Source: Candidatus Poribacteria bacterium (lineage in GTDB: Bacteria; Poribacteria; WGA-4E; WGA-3G). Taken from it: DNA of 8,630 bases. Of the stretch, positions 1 to 6,782 are shown piece after piece. The notes beneath the pieces are model-generated. The model did no database searches, had not been told where the DNA came from, and saw only the letters and a list, made by a program, of their open reading frames with translations. Every line of letters starts with the position of its first letter. Position 1 is the stretch's first letter. The position numbers and the translations under genes were made by a program. The stretch spans positions 1 to 8,630 of the forward strand of contig VXZL01000523.1 of assembly GCA_009845505.1 (NCBI GenBank), written 5' to 3'.

Positions 1-1271
1 GCCTCGGAATGCGAGCGATTAAAACAGAATATCTATGGAACGGGAAAAAAGCCGAGGCCGACCTCACCCCACTGGCGTTGGTGGAACTCCTTGAGAAATC
101 CCAGTTACCCAATCGTGTTGTCGCTGTGGTTACCCAAGATGCCAAGCGTGAAACATGGCAGATTTTTCGTGCAGGAATCTGCAGAACTCTTAGATTGAGT
201 CCTGAGTTAGTTGAAATTCCTAACGGAAGCAGCACTGACGAAATTCGTCAGATTCTTGAGACTGTTGCCAATCGCGTGCCAGAAGGTGCTGATCTGACCC
301 TTGATGTCACGCAGGGGTTCCGACACTTTCCATTTATTTTTTATGCCTTGGTACTTTATCTTAAATCGCTTCGCGGTGTCAACATCCGCGGTGCCTACTA
401 CGGCATGGTTGAAGGGATACCGCGTGATGATCCCAAACCCATCATTGATTTGCAGCCACTCCTTGAATTGCCAGAATGGTTCCACGCTGTCCGGATGTTC
501 CGCGATCAAGGAACAACAAATCCGATGGCGAACCTCCTACAGCCACTATCGGATACGTTAGATAAGGAAAAAGCCGAATTGTTCAAGAGGGACTGCAAGG
601 AAGCAGGGAAGGAACGTTTAGAGCAAGCCAAGCAAGTCAAGGGGACCGTTGACTCGCTCAAAAGTTATGCTTTTGCTTACGAGTCTGCCTTACCCTTGGA
701 ATTGGAAAAAGCCAGTAGAGGGCTCATAGATTCAATTCAAGCACTTCCTACGATAGATAGTCCGAGTCTACCACCTCTTGTTGGTGAACTTACCGAGAGT
801 ATTGTCAGCGCGGCAGAAAAATCTGCGTTTGAAAAGCGTCCACGGAGAGGGCAATGGAAAAAGAGTATCCCTTTAGATGAGAATGAGTTAAAGCGTCAGG
901 CGTATATGATTGATTTGTATTTGGAACGAGACCAACTTTCACTGGCAGTCGGTTTGATGCGCGAATGGGTAGTTTCTTGGGCAATCTGGAAATCAAGCAA
1001 AACTGAGGAAATTAAGAATTGGCTGGAGCTTGATGTGCGGGAATCGTATAGCAAAGAACTCGGTGCTATCGGTGCAGCTGCAAGAGGTGGAGCATCCACA
1101 TCTACACTTACATCATTAGTTCCGAAAGGATTCGGCAATTTCTGGAATCAGCTGACGATAGAGTTACGCAATGCCTTGCATCATCATGCAATGCGGATAG
1201 ACGCACTTGAAGAACCTCCTAAATCTCTTCAGAGCGTTCAGAACTTTTGGAATACCTTAAAATTGGTTTGA
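1..1271 (+). CDS. csx2: Csx1/Csx2-type (TIGR02221/TM1812 group) CARF-HEPN ribonuclease, 5'-truncated by window edge
   Basis: This is probably a cyclic-oligoadenylate-activated RNase of the type III CRISPR response. Counting from the first in-frame ATG (base 9), the CARF domain spans about residues 1-160, with the family signature DVTQGFRHFP at 99-108 and a following strand GAYYGM at 128-133. A long helical linker leads to a C-terminal HEPN domain with the RNase motif R-x4-H (R387, H392 in ELRNALHHH). The frame stays open to the left edge and reads Leu-Gly just before the ATG. Family members start with a strand ending in a Leu-Gly-type motif ahead of the Y-x-x-x-GK segment, so the ATG at base 9 is probably internal and the real start lies outside the window. 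The stop is TGA at 1269-1271. The next gene, another CARF protein, follows after 72 bases. The family call is firm, but the activator (cA4 or cA6) cannot be read from sequence. Confidence 0.88.
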   Translation, partial: LGMRAIKTEYLWNGKKAEADLTPLALVELLEKSQLPNRVVAVVTQDAKRETWQIFRAGICRTLRLSPELVEIPNGSSTDEIRQILETVANRVPEGADLTLDVTQGFRHFPFIFYALVLYLKSLRGVNIRGAYYGMVEGIPRDDPKPIIDLQPLLELPEWFHAVRMFRDQGTTNPMANLLQPLSDTLDKEKAELFKRDCKEAGKERLEQAKQVKGTVDSLKSYAFAYESALPLELEKASRGLIDSIQALPTIDSPSLPPLVGELTESIVSAAEKSAFEKRPRRGQWKKSIPLDENELKRQAYMIDLYLERDQLSLAVGLMREWVVSWAIWKSSKTEEIKNWLELDVRESYSKELGAIGAAARGGASTSTLTSLVPKGFGNFWNQLTIELRNALHHHAMRIDALEEPPKSLQSVQNFWNTLKLV

Positions 1272-1295
1272 AAACTATTTTTCCATAAAACTAAT

Positions 1296-1322
1296 TTGAC
1301 TGACGAAAATGCGCAGTAATAC
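1296..1322 (+). promoter_or_regulatory. possible weak sigma-70-like promoter ahead of the APE2256-family gene
   Basis: The gap between the first two genes holds TTGACT (1296-1301) and TAATAC (1317-1322), separated by 15 bases, which is shorter than the ideal 17. The surrounding DNA is AT-rich. It could give the downstream genes a promoter independent of the csx2-type gene, but the spacing makes this tentative. Confidence 0.25.
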
Positions 1323-1332
1323 AGTAAATATT

Positions 1333-1337
1333 AAGGA
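1333..1337 (+). promoter_or_regulatory. ribosome binding site that decides the start at 1344
   Basis: AAGGA lies 6 bases before the ATG at 1344 and only 3 bases before the in-frame TTG at 1341. The spacing favours the ATG, which makes the protein 380 residues long. Confidence 0.6.
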
Positions 1338-1343
1338 TATTTG

Positions 1344-2486
1344 ATGCCAAGACCACAACCTCACACGCTCCTCTGTACAATTGGAACGAGTTTATTATAT
1401 CCCAACCTATCCAATCTCATTAAAGAAGAACAAACTGACCCCATCCGTATTGCGCTGGCTCAGGCGTATGCCGACAAAAATTGGGTGCAAGTAGCAACCC
1501 AACTCCATAAGATTAATCCAACCGAGAGGCTCTGTGGTGCAGAGATTAACTCTGTGACGGATCTTCTTGCACAGCGAATTATTGAGAAAAGCTACCTCCA
1601 TCTATTTCACTCCGATACCGATGATGGAAAAGCAATCGCCCAAATTTTAGAAGCCTATTTCACACAAGGTGGTTGGGCGGTAAAAATTCATTGTGTAGAG
1701 GGCTTACGCGACGATGACCCTAATCTCTTTCGGACACAAGGTCTGCGTAATCTCGCCAAACTCTTTGGTGAACAGGTCCGTGAGTCGAGACAAAACTACA
1801 TTCCATGTGCAATTAATGCAACGGGTGGTTATAAGGCACAAATCGCTATTGCCGTTCTCATGGGTCAGGCACTTGACATTCCAGTGTATTACAAGCATGA
1901 ACGCTTTGATGCAATTATACCTTTTCCGCCTATGCCGGTAGCACTTGATTTTTCGCTCTGGCAGCGTGCCAGTGGTATGTTTATGGTGTTGAGTCGCTCC
2001 AATGCTTGTGAACCGTGGGAAGATTTCAGTGAGGATTGGGATGAACGCTTTGAACCGTTAATCAATCGAGAAAGGATTGACAACGAGGATTATCTGTCAC
2101 TCTCAGCCACTGGACAGATTTTTCATGAAACTTTCCGCTCACGTTTTCAACAATTGAAGACGACTGCTCTTCCGCGTATCGCAAATACCAATGAGAAAGA
2201 GCAGCCAAAGTTGGGTAATCACGGGTACAATCAAGCTCGGTCTTCTATCTCGCGTTTCTTGCAAGAAGTCACCGATGCGAGATACTATGTCCGATACTGC
2301 TACTCAACCTATTGGAATCCCGATCTGTCTGAAGCGACACGATTTCGCCTTTCAAGCGCGGATATCCAAGGCATATACTCAAATGGGACCTGGTGTGTGA
2401 AATTTAAAGTATTCACAACAGCAGAGGATGAAAACCAATTACCGGTCATTGTAGCAGATCTCAATGATTGGTTAGATACAAAGTAG
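1344..2486 (+). CDS. APE2256-family CRISPR-associated CARF protein with unassigned C-terminal domain
   Basis: The N-terminal part (about residues 8-205) is a CARF-type Rossmann domain. It opens with the strand-loop TIGTSLL (12-18), carries the ligand-loop motif INATGGYKAQIA (157-168), and ends with the segment YYKHERFDAIIPFPPMPVA (182-200), which is typical of the APE2256 (TIGR02619) group. Such proteins bind cyclic oligoadenylate; some related CARF proteins are ring nucleases that destroy the messenger and others are effectors. Residues about 245-270 look like a small helical segment after LSLSATG. Residues about 290-380 form a separate domain rich in aromatic and beta residues (YWNPDL at 323-328, NGTWCVKFKV at 347-356) that I cannot assign. 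No HEPN R-x4-6-H motif and no PD-(D/E)XK motif is evident, so catalytic output is uncertain. ATG 1344 is preferred over TTG 1341 because of the ribosome binding site. cas10 starts 33 bases downstream. Confidence 0.85.
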   Translation: MPRPQPHTLLCTIGTSLLYPNLSNLIKEEQTDPIRIALAQAYADKNWVQVATQLHKINPTERLCGAEINSVTDLLAQRIIEKSYLHLFHSDTDDGKAIAQILEAYFTQGGWAVKIHCVEGLRDDDPNLFRTQGLRNLAKLFGEQVRESRQNYIPCAINATGGYKAQIAIAVLMGQALDIPVYYKHERFDAIIPFPPMPVALDFSLWQRASGMFMVLSRSNACEPWEDFSEDWDERFEPLINRERIDNEDYLSLSATGQIFHETFRSRFQQLKTTALPRIANTNEKEQPKLGNHGYNQARSSISRFLQEVTDARYYVRYCYSTYWNPDLSEATRFRLSSADIQGIYSNGTWCVKFKVFTTAEDENQLPVIVADLNDWLDTK

Positions 2487-2519
2487 ATTACAGATACACA
2501 GAAAGGAAGCCTTTACATC

Positions 2520-4133
2520 ATGGCTGGTGAATCGTTTGTAATTGTAATTGATACACCTTCTATAAAGAAGTATGTCTTTGGTAGCGATCTCTTGAATGAG
2601 GTGCGGGGTGCCAGTGCGCGATTGGATCACTTAAACCGAGTCGAAATGGAAAAGTGTTTGACTAACCACCGTAACATAGAGCATGTAGACGCAATTTATG
2701 CCAATGGCGGGTCGGCGCAGTTTATAGTACAGGCGGATGGTGCTGCTGAAGTTAGAGTCGCGTGTACAAACATGGTTCGTTCTATTAGCGAGCAAACCGG
2801 AGGCGAAGTAGGGATTGTTTATGGAGTTGCACCGCTCAATGATAAAGTATCCTATACAGAGACAGTGCAGATGGCGCATTTCCAGTTACGCTGCCAACGT
2901 GAGTTCGCGACGTGCCATCGGAGCACTTCCTTAATTCCGATCATGATGGAATGCGGTTCTGCACCACACTTGCCTGCAGGGCATACGGATCCTAATGGTG
3001 ATATGTTGTCCAAAGCAAGTTACGACAAAAGACAACACGGGCGCGAGATACGTCATCATGGGCTCTGGGAAGGGTGGATGCAGTATTTAGCTAAAACCCC
3101 GGACGCGTGGCCTGAGGAGAAAGATTGGCGAGAACTACGGTGCGAGGACCTGACGCAGATAGGAGATCGTTCCACATGGCGAAATTACATCGGCATAGTC
3201 TATGCGGATGGAAATGCGATGGGCAAAATTGTCCAAGAACTGGATCAACCTGAGACATTCCGTCAATTCAGCTATATTGTTGATGGCAGCATCCGAGAGG
3301 CATGTTTCTCCGCGCTCAGTGAGATTTCTGAGCCAGAAATTAATGAAATTCGAGAGACTGTTGGACAGAAAGGTCCTTTTTCTCGCCTTGCTGCCGATAT
3401 TCTGCTCTTAGGTGGGGATGATCTATTAGTGGCACTACCGGCTAACCGCGCACTTGACTTTGCCCTGAAGGTCACCAACAAGTTTGAATCCTTCACAAAA
3501 GATAGAATTGATGCCCTCCAAGATCAAACAGCAAAGCGATTTTTCCAAGAACGGCTTAATGATCAAGGTTTCACAATTTCTTGCGGCGTTGCCATTGCAA
3601 AAAGCAACTATCCGTTCTACCTCGCGTTGGATCTTGCAGAACAACTTTTGAAGAATGCTAAACGGCGCGACATCCGCACTTCACAACCTACGGAACAGAG
3701 TGCCGCACGCATTGATTTTCATGTCGTATCAGGTGCGAATAGTTATGCACTTGAGCAAGTACGTAAGGACACGTATCAAGTATGGACTGATTCCGCTACG
3801 CCGCGCACGCTTCGCCCCCTGTCTTGCGTCCAATTGGGGCAACTCCGGATAAGTGTCCAAAACTTGAGAAGTGCTGGATTTCCTCATAGCAAATTGCATG
3901 AACTTCATGAAGCGGCACTTTCACCACATTGGATTCAAACCTCTTTGCGCATTCAAGAAATTTTTGCTCGATGTCAGCATAGTCAAGATCGATCGCAAAG
4001 GCGGGCTTTATGGGAATCAATAGATGATTTGTGTCCAGAAGAATATCGTTTTGAATTTCCATGGTTTAGGCAGGACGACCAACGAATACTCTGTGTAGCA
4101 GATCTGGTAGATGCCTACCGTTTATTTTCTTAG
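2520..4133 (+). CDS. cas10: Cas10 (Cmr2-like), short form without HD domain
   Basis: This is the large subunit and cyclic-oligoadenylate synthase of a type III complex. The N-terminus goes straight into the first palm domain with the Cmr2-like motif IDTPSIKKYVFGSD (10-23) and EVRGASARLD (27-36), then YANGGSAQFIV (60-70). A middle region holds C125, C132, H133 and C145, a possible zinc site. The second palm has YADGNAMG (228-235, with D230 a likely metal ligand), the catalytic LLGGDDLL (296-303) and ISCGVAIAKSNYP (353-365). A helical C-terminal domain covers about residues 430-537. At 537 residues it is short for Cas10 and lacks the N-terminal HD nuclease, so it should not cut DNA itself but should keep cyclase activity. 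A ribosome binding site (GAAAGGAAG, 2501-2509) lies 10 bases before the ATG. It sits between CARF genes, the expected context for a messenger-making Cas10. Confidence 0.93.
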   Translation: MAGESFVIVIDTPSIKKYVFGSDLLNEVRGASARLDHLNRVEMEKCLTNHRNIEHVDAIYANGGSAQFIVQADGAAEVRVACTNMVRSISEQTGGEVGIVYGVAPLNDKVSYTETVQMAHFQLRCQREFATCHRSTSLIPIMMECGSAPHLPAGHTDPNGDMLSKASYDKRQHGREIRHHGLWEGWMQYLAKTPDAWPEEKDWRELRCEDLTQIGDRSTWRNYIGIVYADGNAMGKIVQELDQPETFRQFSYIVDGSIREACFSALSEISEPEINEIRETVGQKGPFSRLAADILLLGGDDLLVALPANRALDFALKVTNKFESFTKDRIDALQDQTAKRFFQERLNDQGFTISCGVAIAKSNYPFYLALDLAEQLLKNAKRRDIRTSQPTEQSAARIDFHVVSGANSYALEQVRKDTYQVWTDSATPRTLRPLSCVQLGQLRISVQNLRSAGFPHSKLHELHEAALSPHWIQTSLRIQEIFARCQHSQDRSQRRALWESIDDLCPEEYRFEFPWFRQDDQRILCVADLVDAYRLFS

Positions 4134-4135
4134 TT

Positions 4136-4144
4136 AGGGAGGAG
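4136..4144 (+). promoter_or_regulatory. strong ribosome binding site that decides the start at 4153
   Basis: AGGGAGGAG ends 8 bases before ATG 4153 but only 2 bases before the in-frame TTG at 4147, which supports the ATG as the start of the fusion protein. It lies immediately after the cas10 stop codon, as expected for an operon junction. Confidence 0.75.
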
Positions 4145-4152
4145 TTTTGAGC

Positions 4153-5748
4153 ATGCAACCTCATCGTCTGGATTTGTCTTATGAGATTGCTTGGAAAGGG
4201 CGTTGGCACGTCGGTAGTGGCTATCAGTCAGCAGTAGCCGATAGATTGCTCCGCCGCTTAGGCGGTCCTGATGGTGTCCCATTTGTTCCGGGTTCTCAAA
4301 TCAAGGGTGTTTTGCGCTATCAATGCGAACGGCTGGCACTCACCTTCGGTCTTGACGCGGTTAACCCCCACGCTGGTATTGAAGAAGACGAAAAGGTTTT
4401 GGTAACGCATTTTAAACCATTGACAAAGTCGACCTTAGTAGTGGATAGGCTCTTTGGAAACCGTTATCAAGGGGAATGCCTGTTTGTAACAAATGCAATA
4501 CCTGTCCCGTCAGAGGAAACAATAATTACCTCCATACAACCCCGCACGGCCTTGGATCGTCTTACAGGAACGGTGATGGAACAACATCTGTTCACAACGG
4601 AGTTTTCAGAGGAAGGCACCCGCCTTCAAGGCGGTATTCGTGCTCGGCATCCCGTTGGGGTTCTGACCCAGGACGGAGATGGATTTCCTTTACCGGTGTG
4701 GGTGGCACTCCATCATTTGAAAGCGAAACTGCTACCTCGGCTCCACGTACGACTCGTGCATACGAAAGAGACACAACCCGAACGGGACCGATTGCTGAAA
4801 TACAGTCACGGTGTATCCACTATGGATACGGTCGAAACAGTGTCGGGAAATCCAGCGACTGTACGCAACGACATAACCCAGAACCTCCTACACAATTTGC
4901 CAGACAATACGACTCGCATTCACGTGCATTATACGGGGGGTACGAAGGTGATGTGCGTTGAAACCGTCGCTGCGGCAGAAAGTATTAAGGCTTTGCTCCC
5001 CTCACAAAATATGGATATAGAAACCTCCTACCTGGATCCACGTGCAGATGCAGGTGCAACCCTCATAGACCGGAACGGAAATGTCTTAATCTCAGATACT
5101 CGCAAGGGAGTCGCGCCTTGGCTGGAGCGCATCGCTGAACTCAACGGTTTTGAACTCGGTCCATTTCCTTATGCCTACTGGGATGAATTGGGTAACAATC
5201 AAACGAGAAATTGTCCCGCTCCTGAAACGCTTAGTGAAGCACAATTGGCGAAGGGCCGTGCAACACTGAATAGTGGGAGGTATTTGACACCGGAACTTCT
5301 TGAGCACGGGGCGTACGCAACCTTTCAGGGTGCCTTGGCAGCCATCTCGCGGCGGTGCCCAGATCGGAGCAACTATAGACTTTTCCATAAGGTGTATGTT
5401 CGGCGTGCCAATGCATCAGATGCAAGTGTGAAACCTTTTGAACTTGACGTGGTTGCAGTATTGGGCTACCAAATCGTTGTCGTTTCCTGTACCTTTGCTA
5501 AGGAACATGCCCGGGTGAAGCAAAAAGGGATGGAGGCTATTTTACGGATGCGGCAACTGGGTGGTATTGAGGCACGTGCCATCGTGTTGTGTGGGGCTTC
5601 GCAAGAGGCACAGCAGCTGATCCAAGCCGAATTGAAAGAAGAAACAGGGCATTCAAGCCTGTCTTTAGAAATCTGGGGAAAAGATACATGGTATCACCTC
5701 CAGCAAACATTTCATCGATACCTACGCACTGCCTTCGGTTGGGCGTGA
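4153..5748 (+). CDS. Fusion of truncated Cas7-like RAMP with Can2/Card1-like CARF-PD-(D/E)XK nuclease
   Basis: This 531-residue protein has three parts. Residues 1 to about 165 match Csm3/Cas7-like RAMP proteins: HVGSG (19-23), D30 in the region where Csm3 has its target-RNA-cleaving Asp, the hallmark VPFVPGSQIKG (42-52), DRLFGN (98-103) and RTALDRLTGT (131-140). The Csm3 end, with its last helix and GG-x-KS-x-G-x-G loop, is absent. From about residue 166 a CARF domain begins: VGVLTQDGDG strand, FPLPVWVALHHLK (178-190), VRLVHTKET (199-207) and ligand loop HYTGGTKVM (259-267). Residues about 370-531 form a PD-(D/E)XK-like nuclease: FELDVVAV (429-436), VVVSCTF (442-448) and the K-rich VKQKGMEAI (455-463) followed by RMRQLGG. 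The usual Lys after SC is Thr447, so K456 or K458 may take its place. The frame is open across the junction with no stop. It could be a natural chimera, the product of an in-frame deletion between neighbouring genes, or less likely an assembly join. Confidence 0.85.
   Translation: MQPHRLDLSYEIAWKGRWHVGSGYQSAVADRLLRRLGGPDGVPFVPGSQIKGVLRYQCERLALTFGLDAVNPHAGIEEDEKVLVTHFKPLTKSTLVVDRLFGNRYQGECLFVTNAIPVPSEETIITSIQPRTALDRLTGTVMEQHLFTTEFSEEGTRLQGGIRARHPVGVLTQDGDGFPLPVWVALHHLKAKLLPRLHVRLVHTKETQPERDRLLKYSHGVSTMDTVETVSGNPATVRNDITQNLLHNLPDNTTRIHVHYTGGTKVMCVETVAAAESIKALLPSQNMDIETSYLDPRADAGATLIDRNGNVLISDTRKGVAPWLERIAELNGFELGPFPYAYWDELGNNQTRNCPAPETLSEAQLAKGRATLNSGRYLTPELLEHGAYATFQGALAAISRRCPDRSNYRLFHKVYVRRANASDASVKPFELDVVAVLGYQIVVVSCTFAKEHARVKQKGMEAILRMRQLGGIEARAIVLCGASQEAQQLIQAELKEETGHSSLSLEIWGKDTWYHLQQTFHRYLRTAFGWA
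4251..4266. repeat. GC-rich inverted repeat inside the RAMP segment
   Basis: CCGCC (4251-4255) and GGCGG (4261-4265) pair around a 5-base loop, followed by T. It encodes the Arg-Arg-Leu-Gly-Gly region near residues 34-38. The same outer pattern CCGCC-N5-GGCGGT recurs at 4620-4635 in the same gene. It may be chance from Arg and Gly codons. Confidence 0.35.
4612..4635. repeat. overlapping inverted repeats next to the RAMP-CARF junction
   Basis: Two mutually exclusive hairpins overlap here. GAAGGC (4612-4617) pairs with GCCTTC (4622-4627) over a 4-base loop. CCGCCTT (4620-4626) pairs with AAGGCGG (4628-4634) around a single C. They encode residues 154-161, just before the point where RAMP similarity ends and the CARF domain begins. 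Their outer sequence matches the inverted repeat at 4251-4266. Confidence 0.45.
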
Positions 5749-5755
5749 ACATGCC

Positions 5756-6730
5756 ATGCTCCAAAACTTCAGATTCGCACGCTACCGACTCACATACACC
5801 GTCCAAGAACCCCTGAGGATGCCCTACTACAAAGGCAACGTCTTCCGCAGCCGGTTTGGATATCTCTTACGCGACATCACCTGCATCGGCGGTGCAGCAC
5901 AGTGCAAAACACAATGTCAGTTCCCAGACAGGTGTGTCTATTCTAAATGCTTTGAAACGCCCGTCCCCGATGACAGTCCGATGCTACGCGGGCAACCCTT
6001 CGCACCGCATCCGTTTATCCTGGAACCCCCACGCACTCGGAAATTAGACTATGCACCGGGTGACACCTTTACTTGTAATATAACGCTTATCGGGGACGCA
6101 ATCAACCTGCTACCGTGGGTAGTGTTCACCTTCCGCGAGATAGGCAAGCGAAGCCTCGGTATCCGTGGCAAACGCGGACAATGCCATCTCAACACAATAG
6201 AAGCCCTACCCGCACAGGGGAGCCAAGACATCCCAACAATTTACACGGCAGAGACCGAACTCCTCACAGACGATGGGCTAATTCTTGGACTTGATAATGT
6301 CCTGAAAGGCGTGCCTCAGATTGCCAATGCGATTGAGTTGGAATTCCTCACGCCTACCAGTATCAAGATTGATGGGAAGTGGACAAGTAGACTCACCTTT
6401 GAACACCTTACCCGAAACCTGCTCCGTCGGATCCGGTTCCTGAGTTATTTCCATTGCGGTGAAGATTTAGACGTAGATGCCCAGGCGGTAATTGACGCTG
6501 CTAAGGCTGTAAAGCATGTATCCGATTTGCGCTGGATTCGCACAGATCGCTACTCCTACCGCGCTGAGAAATCCGTGCCGATGGGTGGGTTTATCGGGAA
6601 GGTTCGCTTTACCGGTACGTTGGAGCCGTTCCTACCCTTTATCTATCTCGGCGAGTATCTACACATCGGGCATCATACAGCGTTTGGGTTCGGACAGTAT
6701 TGCATCGGCCGCGACCCCAAAGTAAACTGA
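5756..6730 (+). CDS. cas6: Cas6-family RAMP crRNA-processing endoribonuclease
   Basis: This protein is expected to cut the CRISPR precursor RNA within repeats to give crRNAs for the type III complex. The N-terminal RAMP fold starts at about residue 6 (FRFARYRLTYTVQEPL). It is followed by YKGNVFRSRFGYLLRD (25-40) and a cysteine cluster C50, C54, C60, C65 leading into the CFE segment, as seen in the pfam10040-type Cas6 group. The C-terminal half has MGGFIGKVRFTGTLE (276-290) and the glycine-rich loop GHHTAFGFGQY (305-315), the RNA-contacting hallmark of RAMP proteins. At 324 residues it is a normal length for this group. The catalytic His cannot be fixed from sequence, since several are present. 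ATG 5756 lies 7 bases after the previous stop with no clear ribosome binding site, which suggests translational coupling to the fusion gene; an out-of-frame ATG at 5751 is not used. Confidence 0.85.
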   Translation: MLQNFRFARYRLTYTVQEPLRMPYYKGNVFRSRFGYLLRDITCIGGAAQCKTQCQFPDRCVYSKCFETPVPDDSPMLRGQPFAPHPFILEPPRTRKLDYAPGDTFTCNITLIGDAINLLPWVVFTFREIGKRSLGIRGKRGQCHLNTIEALPAQGSQDIPTIYTAETELLTDDGLILGLDNVLKGVPQIANAIELEFLTPTSIKIDGKWTSRLTFEHLTRNLLRRIRFLSYFHCGEDLDVDAQAVIDAAKAVKHVSDLRWIRTDRYSYRAEKSVPMGGFIGKVRFTGTLEPFLPFIYLGEYLHIGHHTAFGFGQYCIGRDPKVN

Positions 6731-6782
6731 AAGATGAATCCGCTGAAGATGCCCTGAGTTACGCGAAGGAATTTAAAAAGAA

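Noticed and set aside
1309..1344. Mini-ORF of 11 codons ending in TGATG overlap with the APE2256-family start
   Set aside because: It could be a leader peptide, but it has no ribosome binding site and no attenuator structure, so chance is the simpler explanation.
3796..4062. 88-codon minus-strand open frame opposite the cas10 C-terminus
   Set aside because: It is antisense to a well-supported gene and has no recognisable domain or ribosome binding site.
4630..4690. Frameshift or stop disrupting the RAMP-CARF junction
   Set aside because: The frame reads cleanly through the junction with coherent domain sequence on both sides; no stop or frame change is needed to explain it.
4476..4961. 161-codon plus-strand open frame inside the fusion gene
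   Set aside because: It overlaps the RAMP-CARF region in another frame, is low in complexity and rich in Arg, Ser and Thr, has no recognisable motif, and the covering frame carries clear CARF and RAMP motifs.
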